Shown here: piece after piece, positions 50,008 through 57,779 of the stretch
Position numbering within the stretch: the stretch's first letter is position 1
Layout of the letters: the number at the start of each line of letters is the position of its first letter
Assembly: GCF_014217545.1 (NCBI RefSeq)
Contig: NZ_CP043178.1
Span: 3,038,001 to 3,102,000, forward strand
From: Pseudarthrobacter sp. NBSH8
GTDB lineage: Bacteria > Actinomycetota > Actinomycetes > Actinomycetales > Micrococcaceae
Length of the DNA: 64,000 nt
Reading direction: 5' to 3'
Made by a program: the position numbers and the translations under genes
Notes under the pieces: generated by a model
The model's database searches: none
Told to the model about the DNA's origin: nothing
The model's input: only the letters and a program-made list of their open reading frames with translations

Positions 50008-51665
50008 GGGCCGCCTTGGCGCACCTCAGCCGGTTCCTGCCGTCCCGCCGCGACTATGACGGGCTGCGCTCGTCATGGAAAACGGATCTGCTGGCCGGCA
50101 CCACGGTGGGGATTGTGGCCCTGCCGCTGGCCCTGGCGTTCGGAGTAAGTTCGGGCGTCGGCGCTGAAGCCGGACTCATCACCGCCGTTGTGGCCGGGCT
50201 GGTGGCGGCCGTGATGGGCGGCTCCCCTGTCCAGGTATCGGGCCCCACAGGCGCCATGGTGGTGGTGCTTGCCCCGGTAGTGGCAGTCCACGGCACTGGC
50301 AGCGTGGCGCTGCTGTCCGTAATGGCGGGACTGCTGGTATGCATCCTTGGAATCAGCGGCCTGGGCCGGGCCGTGGCGTTTATCCCCTGGCCGGTGGTGG
50401 AAGGCTTCACGCTGGGAATAGCCGCCATCATTTTCCTCCAGCAGGTTCCGCTCGCCACCGGTACAGCCGGGATCCCGGGGCACAACACGCTTCTGGCCGC
50501 CTTCGAGAGCACCTCCCAGGCCACCTTGCCCGCGGTTCTTCAGACGCTCGGCGTCGTGGTGGGTGTGGCCGCCGTGATGCTCCTGCTTGCGAAGGTGAAC
50601 AAGTCCCTGCCCGCGAGCCTAATCGCAGTACTGCTGGCCACTGTGGCGGCTGAGCTGCTGCGGCTGGACATTCCACGGATCGGCACCCTGCCACATTCCC
50701 TGTCCGCACCGTCGATGCCGTCCCTTGATCCGGCAGTGCTGGGCGGGCTGCTCATGCCTGCGGTGTCCATCGCAATACTGGCCGCCATCGAGTCCCTGCT
50801 TTCCGCACGCGTGGCAGCCGGCATGGTTGGCCCTGGCGGGAGGCCCTCCGGGGCGTACAGTCCGGACCGGGAACTCATGGGGCAAGGACTGGCCTCCGTT
50901 GCGGCGGGGTTCTTCGGCGGCATGCCGGCCACAGGCGCCATCGCCCGGACCGCGGTCAACGTACGCTCCGGAGCCAAGACCCGGCTCGCTGCGATTGTTC
51001 ACGCGCTCGTGCTGCTGGCCATCATCTACTTGGCGGCCAGCCTGGTAGGAAAGATCCCGCTGGCGGTCCTGGCCGGGATCCTGATGGTCACGGCAACCCG
51101 CATGGTGTCACGGCACACGGTCACCGCCATCATGCGCTCCACCCGGGCCGACGCCTTTGTGTTCATCCTGACGGCGCTTATTACCGTGGCCTTCGACCTG
51201 ATAGTGGCCATCGAGATCGGGCTTGTCGCCGCGGCCCTCTTTACGCTGCGGAAGTTCGCCACGCTCAGCAGCGTAAAGCGTGAAGAGATTCCAGGACCGC
51301 ACGAGGAGGGGGACGAGCACATCGCGCTCTTCAGGCTGGACGGGGCCATGTTCTTCGGCGCCGCGGAACGCCTCCTGCAGGAAATCAGCCAGGTCCGGGA
51401 CATCCAGGTGGCAATAATCCGCCTGTCACAGGTCCGGATGCTCGACGCCACCGGAGCCCACATGCTGGTGGAGGTCATCTCCGCGCTGGAACTGCGCGGC
51501 GTGACAGTCCTGCTGAAAGGTGTTCAGCCCCAACACCTCGAGCTCGTGACCAACGTCGGCGTAATCCGCTCACTGCGGCACCACAAGCACCTGTTCACGT
51601 CCCTGCCCGAGGCTGTGGAACACGCCCGCAGCCACGTACGCCGGAACGCTGCCGCTAACGCTTGA
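50004..51665 (+). CDS. SulP-family anion transporter with STAS domain
   Basis: 553 residues. Ten to fourteen helices with the SulP consensus (VGIVALPLALAFGVSSGVGA, VSGPTGAMVVVLAPVVA and GGMPATGAIARTAVNVRSGA). A C-terminal STAS domain follows (residues ~430-540, IRLSQVRMLDATGAHMLVEV with the phospho-Ser-position replaced by DATG). SulP carriers move sulphate, bicarbonate or dicarboxylates. ATG at 50004 overlaps the ArsR-like regulator, implying regulated expression. Its 3' end overlaps the convergent small gene by 11 bp. Confidence 0.92.
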   Translation: MRAALAHLSRFLPSRRDYDGLRSSWKTDLLAGTTVGIVALPLALAFGVSSGVGAEAGLITAVVAGLVAAVMGGSPVQVSGPTGAMVVVLAPVVAVHGTGSVALLSVMAGLLVCILGISGLGRAVAFIPWPVVEGFTLGIAAIIFLQQVPLATGTAGIPGHNTLLAAFESTSQATLPAVLQTLGVVVGVAAVMLLLAKVNKSLPASLIAVLLATVAAELLRLDIPRIGTLPHSLSAPSMPSLDPAVLGGLLMPAVSIAILAAIESLLSARVAAGMVGPGGRPSGAYSPDRELMGQGLASVAAGFFGGMPATGAIARTAVNVRSGAKTRLAAIVHALVLLAIIYLAASLVGKIPLAVLAGILMVTATRMVSRHTVTAIMRSTRADAFVFILTALITVAFDLIVAIEIGLVAAALFTLRKFATLSSVKREEIPGPHEEGDEHIALFRLDGAMFFGAAERLLQEISQVRDIQVAIIRLSQVRMLDATGAHMLVEVISALELRGVTVLLKGVQPQHLELVTNVGVIRSLRHHKHLFTSLPEAVEHARSHVRRNAAANA

Positions 51666-51879
51666 GGTTCTTCCGGATGGTCTGGCCGCGCACCACAATC
51701 CCGGCGACGTGCAGGAGGAGGCCGAGACCGATCAGCGGCAGGGAAGCTATGGCCAGGCCCTGGTTTCCGGAGGTGTTGCCGATCAGGTTCAGGATGATCC
51801 CGACGCCGATGAGGCCCATGGCGCCGAACACCAGGACTTTGTACGAGGTGGGCGCTGACTCCCAGAATTCTTTGAGCAC
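51655..51879 (-). CDS. Small membrane protein (DUF3188-like)
   Basis: 74 residues with two helices (VLVFGAMGLIGVGIILNLIG and LAIASLPLIGLGLLLHVAGI) and a basic C-terminus VRGQTIRKNLKR. It resembles small DUF3188-type proteins; this label is from memory and unverified. It overlaps the 3' end of the SulP gene by 11 bp on the opposite strand. Confidence 0.7.
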   Translation of the reverse strand: MLKEFWESAPTSYKVLVFGAMGLIGVGIILNLIGNTSGNQGLAIASLPLIGLGLLLHVAGIVVRGQTIRKNLKR

Positions 51880-52066
51880 CGTGACAGTCTACCGAGCACG
51901 TTCAGAACAACGGTTCCTGCACTGCCGGAACCTCCGCGACGAAGGTCCCCAGGGCGATGGTCCGGGCAGCCGGCCGGCCAACGTCCACCGCAAACTCTGG
52001 CCAGCAAGCGCGCGGACCGCGGCCGCGTGCCGCCGTCGTGCCCTAACGACTGCGGGGCGCCATCCC

Positions 52067-52110
52067 CAAAGACCCCGTGAACCAGATAGCGGGTATCGGT
52101 CACGGGGTCT
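52067..52110 (-). terminator. Intrinsic terminator after the CitE-like gene
   Basis: Perfect 11-bp stem (52070-52080 with 52100-52110) plus a TTT tail on the minus strand, 30 bp past the CitE-like stop. The rest of 51880-52139 shows no further feature. Confidence 0.75.
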
Positions 52111-52139
52111 CTCGTGTGCTTTGGGTAAAACGGGTAGCG

Positions 52140-53003
52140 CTACAGCGCCGGCTGAACGCCGAACGCCACGGCGAGTTTCATGATCTTTTCGGCGCGGCCC
52201 AGGCGGGGCAGGTCCGAGCCGTCGCGGATGACGCGGCCGTTGGCCTCGAAGTCGGACATAAAATCCGTGGCCCAGGCGACGTCGGACGGCGTGGGGCTGA
52301 TGACCTCGTTGATGACATTCGTCTGATCGATGGCCAGGCACAGCTTGCCGGTCATGCCCATCATCACGGTGATGCCGGTCTGCTCGCGCAGGATGGGGTG
52401 GTTGGTGCCGACGGTGGGGCCGTCGATGGGGCCCGGAAGGTTGCCGACGCGGCTGGCAACCACCAGCTTCGCGCGCGGGTAAGCCATGGCCTCCGCGGTT
52501 GCCGCCATGCCGGTGTCGCGGCGGAAGTCACCTGAACCGAAGGCCAGGCGGAAGGCACCCTGGGCCTTGGCGATGTTGTTGGCTTCCTCGATGCCGAGAG
52601 CAGATTCCACGAGCGGGATGACGGGCGTCTTGCCGTCCATCCGGTGGAAGCTTTCGGTCACCTGGTCAGCTGATTCGGTCTTGGCGAGCATCACGCCCAG
52701 CAGTCCCGGCGTCCCGCGCAGCCCTGCAAGGTCATCGGCCCAGAACGGGCTGGTGGCATCGTTGATGCGGACCCAAGCCTGGCCGCCGCCGCTGAGCCAG
52801 TCAATCACGTGTCCGCGTGCCTCGTCCTTTTGCGACGGGTCCACGGCGTCCTCGATGTCCAGGATGATCGAATCAGCGCGCGAAACAGCCGACTGGTCAA
52901 ACAGGTCGGTTTTCATCGCGTTGACCAGAAGCCACGAACGGGCGATTTCTGCTGGGATGTTGCGCTTAGGCCGTAAGGTCTCGGTGGCGGTGGGTGACGT
53001 CAT
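52140..53003 (-). CDS. CitE-like CoA-ester lyase (HpcH/HpaI family)
   Basis: 287 residues with the TIM-barrel metal site in DSIILDIEDAVDPSQKDEAR and conserved LVESALGIEEANNIA. The CoA-facing region includes FGSGDFRRDTGM. Members cleave malyl-, citramalyl- or beta-methylmalyl-CoA. No citrate lyase alpha or ACP genes are near, so a stand-alone CoA-ester lyase (citramalyl-CoA type) is likelier than citrate lyase. ATG at 53003. It is the last gene before the metal island. Confidence 0.88.
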   Translation of the reverse strand: MTSPTATETLRPKRNIPAEIARSWLLVNAMKTDLFDQSAVSRADSIILDIEDAVDPSQKDEARGHVIDWLSGGGQAWVRINDATSPFWADDLAGLRGTPGLLGVMLAKTESADQVTESFHRMDGKTPVIPLVESALGIEEANNIAKAQGAFRLAFGSGDFRRDTGMAATAEAMAYPRAKLVVASRVGNLPGPIDGPTVGTNHPILREQTGITVMMGMTGKLCLAIDQTNVINEVISPTPSDVAWATDFMSDFEANGRVIRDGSDLPRLGRAEKIMKLAVAFGVQPAL

Positions 53004-53128
53004 ACTACTACCGTATCTGCCCGGGCCCCGCCAGCGCTAAGCCATGGCACCGGACGTGCCGAACAATACAGATGCGACCGGGTTGCTCCCCACCCGGAGG
53101 ACGAGCTGACCCACAGGGTTGGGCCGGC

Positions 53129-53551
53129 TCAATTGCCCGTGAGTTCCGCGTACAGCTTCCGGACGCGGGTGCTGATGTCGTCGCGCACCAGACGCATACG
53201 TTCCATGCCTTCGATGCCCCGGGTGGAAGGTTCGTCGGTTTCCCACGTTTCGAAGCGGGTGCCTTTGCGGGGTTCGAGTTTGGCTTCGGTGCCCAGCACG
53301 ATAACGACGTCGACGGCCTCAAGCACCTCGTCAGTAACGGGCTTGGGGTGCTCCCCCGTAATGTCGATGCCGAGTTCGTTCAGGGAGTCCACAGCCTCGT
53401 TGTTCAGGCAGCTGCCCGGCTTGGTGCCTGCCGAGTGAACGGTGACGTCGTTCCCGGCGAGATCCCGCATGAGTCCGGCCGCCAGTTGGGACTTGCCACC
53501 GTTCTTGCTGCAAACAAACAGGATGCGGGGAGCGTTGGTGCCTTCGGTCAT
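53129..53551 (-). CDS. ArsC-like low-molecular-weight phosphatase with CX5K loop
   Basis: 140 residues with the LMW tyrosine-phosphatase/arsenate-reductase fold. The P loop reads VCSKNGGKSQLAA: Cys14 is kept but the invariant Arg of CX5R is Lys20. The Asp-Pro loop is present as DEPSTRG. The resolving-Cys motif of the neighbour ArsC (CGDEC) is absent; only Cys48 (GSCLNNEA) remains. It is the third gene of an operon with ArsC and a FAD enzyme (ATGA overlap). Either a divergent mycothiol-linked reductase or a non-catalytic relative; the context is arsenic. Confidence 0.85.
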   Translation of the reverse strand: MTEGTNAPRILFVCSKNGGKSQLAAGLMRDLAGNDVTVHSAGTKPGSCLNNEAVDSLNELGIDITGEHPKPVTDEVLEAVDVVIVLGTEAKLEPRKGTRFETWETDEPSTRGIEGMERMRLVRDDISTRVRKLYAELTGN

Positions 53552-54975
53552 GAGTTGATGTCTTCTTTCTTTTCTGCGGAGCGGCCGTGCACCAGCCCGG
53601 TAAGGAATCCAATGCGGACCGGTTCGGGTGCGGCGCAGCAGCCGCTCTCAGCCGAGCCGCCAAGATGCGCTGCCGAGGCCGCGGGGACGTCGCAGCTGGT
53701 GCCGCCGTCGGTGGAGCACACCCCGGTTTCGGGGAGCTCCAGGTGAACAGTGTCCGCCGCGGCCTGGTCGCCGGCGAGAGCCGCGGCGACGGACCTGACC
53801 TGTTCGTAGCCCGTGGCCAGCAGGAACGTCGGGGCACGGCCATAGGACTTCATGCCGACAATGTAGAAGTTTTTCTCCGGGTGGGCGAGCAGCCTGGCAC
53901 CGTGCGGCTGGACCGTGCCGCAGGAGTGGAATTCGGGGTCGATCAGCGGCCCCAGCCGGACGGGTGCTTCGACGGCGGGGTCAAGGTTGAGCCGGAGTTC
54001 GCGCAGGATGCCCAAGTCCGGGCGGAAGCCTGTGCAGGGGACAATGATGTCCGCGTTCAGGGTGCGCCCGTCGACGGCTTCTACGCTCACGTGGGTATCC
54101 AGGGTGTTCAGCGACGAGATCCCGACGCCCGTATGCAGTTCGATGGTTCCGGCCTCGACGAGCCGGCGGAGCCGGGATCCGAGTTGGTCGCGGGCGGGCA
54201 GGCCATCGGCGTCTCCACCGCCGTAAACCTTCTCGCCGGAGGCACCGCGCACGGCCCATAGGATGGTGGTTCCTGGCGCTTCCTTGGCGAGGTCGGCCAG
54301 ATTGATCAGCGTGTTCGCGGCCGAATGTCCGGCACCGACCACAAGCACCCGGCGGCCCGCGAAGGAGGCGCTGTCCCGTCCTGTGACGTCCGGCAGCGGA
54401 GAGGAGATCCGGCCAGGGGCAGTGTCCTCGCCGATGGCGGGCAGGCCGGAGGTTCCCAGCGGGTTGCGCGTGGACCACGTGCCGGAGGCGTCGACGACGG
54501 CGGCCACGGTGTGGTCACGGACCTCGCCACCGTCGTGTTCGACCCGGACGATGAAGGGCGCGGCGTCGCGGCCCCGGACGTGGGTTTTGTCCATGCCCTG
54601 GCGTGTCACTGCGATGACCCGTGCGCACGTCTGGAGTCGGGAGGAGATCTCCGGCGTCGCGGCCAGCGGGGCAAGGTAGAGATCAATCAGCTCACCGCCA
54701 TAAGGGAGTGCCGTCAGGCGGGGGGTCTCCCAGCCGGTGGGTTCCAGCAAACGCACTGCTGCGGCGTCGAGGTTGAACCGCCACGGCGAGAACAGCCGGA
54801 TGTGGCGCCACTGTTCGATGGCGGATCCCGCCGTCGGGCCGGCTTCGAAGATCAGCGGCTCGAGGCCGCGTTCGAGCAGGTGTGCCGCCGTGGCCAGCCC
54901 AACGGGGCCGCCGCCAATGATTGCGACAGGAAGGTTCTTCACCGGATCCACGCCCTCTGGTTTTGTCGTTTCCAT
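53548..54975 (-). CDS. FAD/NAD(P) oxidoreductase with Cys-rich tail (ArsO-like)
   Basis: 475 residues. An N-terminal Rossmann FAD motif (AIIGGGPVGLATAAHLLERG) and a central NAD(P) motif (RRVLVVGAGHSAANTLINL) are followed by a third conserved region (GRAPTFLLATGYEQV). This is the flavin-monooxygenase-like layout often seen in ars operons. The C-terminal ~40 residues hold six Cys (CSTDGGTSC, SGCC) and look metal- or arsenite-binding. It overlaps ArsC by one base upstream and the CX5K protein by four downstream. The reaction is unknown. Confidence 0.8.
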   Translation of the reverse strand: METTKPEGVDPVKNLPVAIIGGGPVGLATAAHLLERGLEPLIFEAGPTAGSAIEQWRHIRLFSPWRFNLDAAAVRLLEPTGWETPRLTALPYGGELIDLYLAPLAATPEISSRLQTCARVIAVTRQGMDKTHVRGRDAAPFIVRVEHDGGEVRDHTVAAVVDASGTWSTRNPLGTSGLPAIGEDTAPGRISSPLPDVTGRDSASFAGRRVLVVGAGHSAANTLINLADLAKEAPGTTILWAVRGASGEKVYGGGDADGLPARDQLGSRLRRLVEAGTIELHTGVGISSLNTLDTHVSVEAVDGRTLNADIIVPCTGFRPDLGILRELRLNLDPAVEAPVRLGPLIDPEFHSCGTVQPHGARLLAHPEKNFYIVGMKSYGRAPTFLLATGYEQVRSVAAALAGDQAAADTVHLELPETGVCSTDGGTSCDVPAASAAHLGGSAESGCCAAPEPVRIGFLTGLVHGRSAEKKEDINS

Positions 54976-55397
54976 CAGCTGTTCGCCGGGATCAGGGACT
55001 CGATGAGTCCTTCGATGCGGTTCTTGATTTCGTCGCGGATGGGGCGGACCGATTCGACACCCTGGCCGGCCGGATCCTCCAGGACCCAGTCTTCGTAGCG
55101 CTTGCCCGGGAAGTACGGGCATTCGTCGCCGCAGCCCATGGTGATCACGACGTCGGACTCCTTGACGGCCTCTGTGGTGAGGACCTTGGGGATCTCGGCA
55201 GACATGTCGATGCCAAGCTCCGCCATGGCCTCGACGGCGGCCGGGTTGACGTTGTCGGCGGGCTGGGAACCGGCGGAGCGGACCTCGATCCCGCCGTTGG
55301 AGAGTGTGGCGAGGAAGGCGGCGGCCATCTGGGACCGGCCGGCGTTGTGGACGCAGACGAACAGAACGGAGGGCTTTTTGACGGTTTCGGTGCTCAC
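54975..55397 (-). CDS. arsC: Arsenate reductase (LMW-phosphatase type)
   Basis: 140 residues. It reduces As(V) to As(III) in the cytosol. The P loop CVHNAGRSQMAA (Cys15, Arg21) is complete, and the second redox motif is TMGCGDECPYFPGKRYEDW. EDPAGQG supplies the general acid. The two extra Cys suggest a thioredoxin-like relay; in mycothiol-containing relatives a mycoredoxin route is used instead, so the reductant is uncertain. First gene of the arsC-FAD-CX5K operon, preceded by two ArsR boxes. Confidence 0.93.
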   Translation of the reverse strand: MSTETVKKPSVLFVCVHNAGRSQMAAAFLATLSNGGIEVRSAGSQPADNVNPAAVEAMAELGIDMSAEIPKVLTTEAVKESDVVITMGCGDECPYFPGKRYEDWVLEDPAGQGVESVRPIRDEIKNRIEGLIESLIPANS

Positions 55398-55419
55398 GTG
55401 GTTCTCCTGGGATCAAAAC

Positions 55420-55474
55420 ATTGATACTTGTCGATACAGTGAGTATCGGATTATATATTGACGCTTGTCAATAT
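55420..55474 (-). promoter_or_regulatory. Two ArsR-type boxes upstream of arsC
   Basis: Box 1 ATTGATACTTGTCGAT (55420-55435) and box 2 ATTGACGCTTGTCAAT (55457-55472, flanked by a further AT on each side to give 8-bp arms). Both share ATTGA-N6-TCAAT, with one mismatch in box 1. The pattern recurs at 57021-57036 before arsR. The boxes lie between the arsR-arsC fusion and arsC, where the arsC promoter must be. Confidence 0.7.
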
Positions 55475-55484
55475 CTAGTAACGA

Positions 55485-56159
55485 CTAGGCGGCGCGCAGT
55501 CGGGGCGCCAGGTCCCGGACGCGGTGGGAGATGTCGGTAAAGGCATCTTCAAAGGCCTCCCTGGTGTTCAGTCGCAGTGGATCCGGAATTGACCAATGGA
55601 TACCGCGACGACCGGAGAGCTCCTCGTGGGCGTTGTCGCACACGGTCACAACGAAGTCGTCGTCGCGCCCCACATCCTCCAGCCGGCGCGGGGAAACGTG
55701 GGCAAGGGCCACGCCGTGGCGGCGGGCGACATCGATGGCCCCCGGGGAAATACTGCCCGCCGGATGCGTTCCGGCCGAGATGCAGGGAATTCCGCTGACC
55801 TGATTCCAGAGCGCGGCGGCCAGTTGCGACCGGGCACTGTTCCGCGTGCACAAAAAAAGCACGCGGCTGGCCCCGCGCCCGGCCCCCGGAGCGAGCCCTT
55901 CGAGTGCATCGGCGGCGAGCCGGAAGTAGCTGCGCCGCCTGTCCGCTTCTGAGCGGTGGCGGGTCGCCAGGCCCGCCCCCTCCAACGCGCGCAGGTGATG
56001 GGAGAGCAGATTTGACGGCATCCCGAGCTCGGCCTGCAGTTCCGTGGGGGAAAGGTCGCCCAGTGTCAGCAGGTCCACGATGCGCAGCCGTGCGGGATCC
56101 GCGAGGGCGGCATGCTTGGCAACCCGCGCCTGAAAGGCTTCAGCTGGCTCAGTATTCAT
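55485..56159 (-). CDS. ArsR-ArsC fusion protein
   Basis: 224 residues. Residues ~1-85 are an ArsR winged helix (KHAALADPARLRIVDLLTLG, PSNLLSHHLRALEGAG). Residues ~95-224 are an LMW-phosphatase domain with P loop LCTRNSARSQLAAALW (CX5R intact), VTVCDNAHEEL and SIPDPLR. Regulator and arsenate-reductase-like fusions are known in actinobacteria; whether the catalytic half works or senses is unclear. The ATG at 56159 is the natural ArsR start. Divergent from the aquaporin, with an operator between them. Confidence 0.9.
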   Translation of the reverse strand: MNTEPAEAFQARVAKHAALADPARLRIVDLLTLGDLSPTELQAELGMPSNLLSHHLRALEGAGLATRHRSEADRRRSYFRLAADALEGLAPGAGRGASRVLFLCTRNSARSQLAAALWNQVSGIPCISAGTHPAGSISPGAIDVARRHGVALAHVSPRRLEDVGRDDDFVVTVCDNAHEELSGRRGIHWSIPDPLRLNTREAFEDAFTDISHRVRDLAPRLRAA

Positions 56160-56169
56160 TGGTTCAATT

Positions 56170-56195
56170 TTGACTGAGATAATATCTTGGGTCAA
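56170..56195 (+). promoter_or_regulatory. Palindromic operator between arsR-arsC fusion and aquaporin
   Basis: Inverted repeat TTGAC-N2-AGATA-A-TATCT-N3-GTCAA in the 46-bp divergent gap. It overlaps both presumed promoters, so a bound ArsR-type dimer could repress both sides at once. The outer half-sites (TTGAC/GTCAA) match the core of the boxes at 55457 and 57021, but the spacing is wider. Confidence 0.65.
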
Positions 56196-56205
56196 GCTAG
56201 TTGGC

Positions 56206-56946
56206 ATGACTTCCAATCAGCCGCCGCTGTGGCGCCGCGCCGTCGCCGAACTGCTGGGCACCGGCCTGCTCGTCACCATCGTCGTCGGCTCCGGGATCGC
56301 GGCACAGCAGCTATCCCCCGGTGACGTGGGCCTACAGCTACTGCAAAACAGCACCGCCACATTCCTGGGATTGACTGTATTGATCCTCATCCTCGGCCCC
56401 GTCAGCGGCGCACACTTCAACCCCGCGGTCTCGCTCGTGGACTGGGTCCTGGGCCGGCGCCGCGGAACCGGGTTGACACTGCCGGAGCTCGGCACCTACG
56501 CGATTGCACAAACCGTGGGTGCCATCGGCGGCAGCGTGCTCGCGAACGCCATGTTTGAGGTGGGAACCTCCATCTCGATGAAGGACCGTGCCACCACCGG
56601 GCACCTGTTGGGTGAAGTCGTCGCCACCGCAGGACTCGTCCTGCTGATTTTCGCTCTGGCCGCTACCAACCGGGGCGCCCTTGCAGCTCCGGCGGTGGGT
56701 GCCTACATCGGCGCCGCCTACTGGTTCACGTCCTCGACGTCGTTCGCGAACCCGGCCGTGACGGTCGGCCGCATCTTCAGCGACACCTTCGCCGGCATCG
56801 CACCGGGCTCCGCCCCCGGCTTCGTGGTGGCGCAGCTGCTCGGGGCAGCCGTAGGTCTGGGGCTACTGCTCATCCTGTTCCCCTCCGCCGCGAACTATTC
56901 GGACGACGTCGTTCTGCCGCGCTCGTCAGAAAAGGCCAGCTCCTAG
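56206..56946 (+). CDS. Aquaporin (MIP family), likely arsenite channel
   Basis: 246 residues with six helices. First NPA box: GAHFNPAVSLVDW; second: SFANPAVTVGR. The N-terminus contains ELLGTGLLVTIVVGSG. In Sinorhizobium an aquaporin (AqpS) paired with ArsC lets As(III) leave the cell down its gradient; the position here, divergent from an ArsR-ArsC fusion and beside arsC, supports the same job. ATG 56206 chosen; a TTG at 56170 would place the operator inside the gene. Confidence 0.88.
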   Translation: MTSNQPPLWRRAVAELLGTGLLVTIVVGSGIAAQQLSPGDVGLQLLQNSTATFLGLTVLILILGPVSGAHFNPAVSLVDWVLGRRRGTGLTLPELGTYAIAQTVGAIGGSVLANAMFEVGTSISMKDRATTGHLLGEVVATAGLVLLIFALAATNRGALAAPAVGAYIGAAYWFTSSTSFANPAVTVGRIFSDTFAGIAPGSAPGFVVAQLLGAAVGLGLLLILFPSAANYSDDVVLPRSSEKASS

Positions 56947-57020
56947 TACGGCCCGGCCGGCCGGGTCGGCATGGTGCCCCTCCCGGCAGCGGAGCCGCGA
57001 CGGAACCGCGATGCTTATAC

Positions 57021-57049
57021 ATTGATGACGGTCAATATTCAGGCATAAT
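57021..57049 (+). promoter_or_regulatory. ArsR box overlapping the arsR promoter
   Basis: ATTGATGACGGTCAAT (57021-57036) is the ATTGA-N6-TCAAT box. It overlaps a TTGATG -35-like hexamer (57022-57027) that is 16 bases before CATAAT (57044-57049). The -10 ends seven bases before the arsR ATG, so the transcript would be leaderless or nearly so. Confidence 0.65.
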
Positions 57050-57055
57050 GGGTAC

Positions 57056-57406
57056 ATGAACTTGATGCCCCTCCTCGACCAGGCCACGGATGACGCCTGC
57101 TGCACCCCGGCAGGGCCGACTACACTGGGGGCCGAGGAAGCGAAGCAGAAAGCCCTGGTCTTCAAGGCGCTGGCCGATCCGAACCGGCTGCGCCTGCTTT
57201 CCATCGTCAAGGCCGACGCTTCCGGTGAAACCTGCGTGTACGACCTGACGGCACCGCTGGACCTGGGCCAGCCCACGGTCTCCCACCACCTGAAAATCCT
57301 GGTGGAGGCAGGGCTGCTGCACCGCGAAAAACGCGGCACCTGGGCCTACTACTCCCTCGTCCCCGGCGCCCTCGACGTCGTCGCCGGCATCCTGGGCAAC
57401 TTATGA
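57056..57406 (+). CDS. arsR: Arsenite-responsive repressor ArsR
   Basis: 116 residues. Metalloid-binding cysteines are at Cys15-Cys16 (DDACCTP) and Cys60 (GETCVYDLT), the arrangement known from the Corynebacterium glutamicum ArsR (Cys15, Cys16 and a third near 55). The winged helix is KALADPNRLRLLSIV, recognition helix GQPTVSHHLKILVEAGLL, wing REKRGTWAYYSL. It autoregulates through the overlapping box. Its stop overlaps the ArsN-like remnant (ATGA). It probably also controls the arsC operon through the matching boxes. Confidence 0.92.
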   Translation: MNLMPLLDQATDDACCTPAGPTTLGAEEAKQKALVFKALADPNRLRLLSIVKADASGETCVYDLTAPLDLGQPTVSHHLKILVEAGLLHREKRGTWAYYSLVPGALDVVAGILGNL

Positions 57407-57663
57407 CCCCCACGATGATCCTGCGGAACACGGTGACCCTGCGGAACATGGAGCCGTCCGACTGGCCGTCAGTCCGGAGCGCTGGAATCTGGACGATCCA
57501 GGCCAGCGTGTTTCCCGAGAATGGACTCAGCCTCGACCTCCACCAGACCGCCGGTTTCGTTATCGTCGGACGCAGAAACCGCATTGCCCGCATGTCACAT
57601 GGTCCCCTTAACGGCCAGTGGCGGGACACGATCTTGATCGAACGCCGCTCCCCCTCCATCTAG
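57403..57663 (+). pseudogene. ArsN-like N-acetyltransferase with internal in-frame deletion
   Basis: 86 residues where about 165-175 are expected. The start (RNMEPSDWPSVRS) is the first strand of a phosphinothricin/arsinothricin-type GNAT. The end (QASVFPENGLSLDLHQTAGF then VVGRR-like VIVGRRNRIARMSHG and NGQWRDTILIERRS) is its C-terminal third. The acetyl-CoA loop is missing, so it should be inactive. ArsN detoxifies arsinothricin in ars operons, and the ATGA overlap with arsR fits that origin. The assignment rests on recalled consensus. Confidence 0.7.
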
Positions 57664-57779
57664 TCAGCGAAAAGCCGGCCGGTCCCGGAAAGTACGGACG
57701 GCTCATTCCCCAATGACTCCGCATACTCGCGCGCCAGCCATACTGCTGCCCGCGCCGACAGCCCTGCAATGATGAATCC

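Noticed and set aside
53587..54261. 224-residue plus-strand frame inside the FAD oxidoreductase
   Set aside because: Antisense to a gene with clear flavin- and NAD(P)-binding motifs and operon overlaps.
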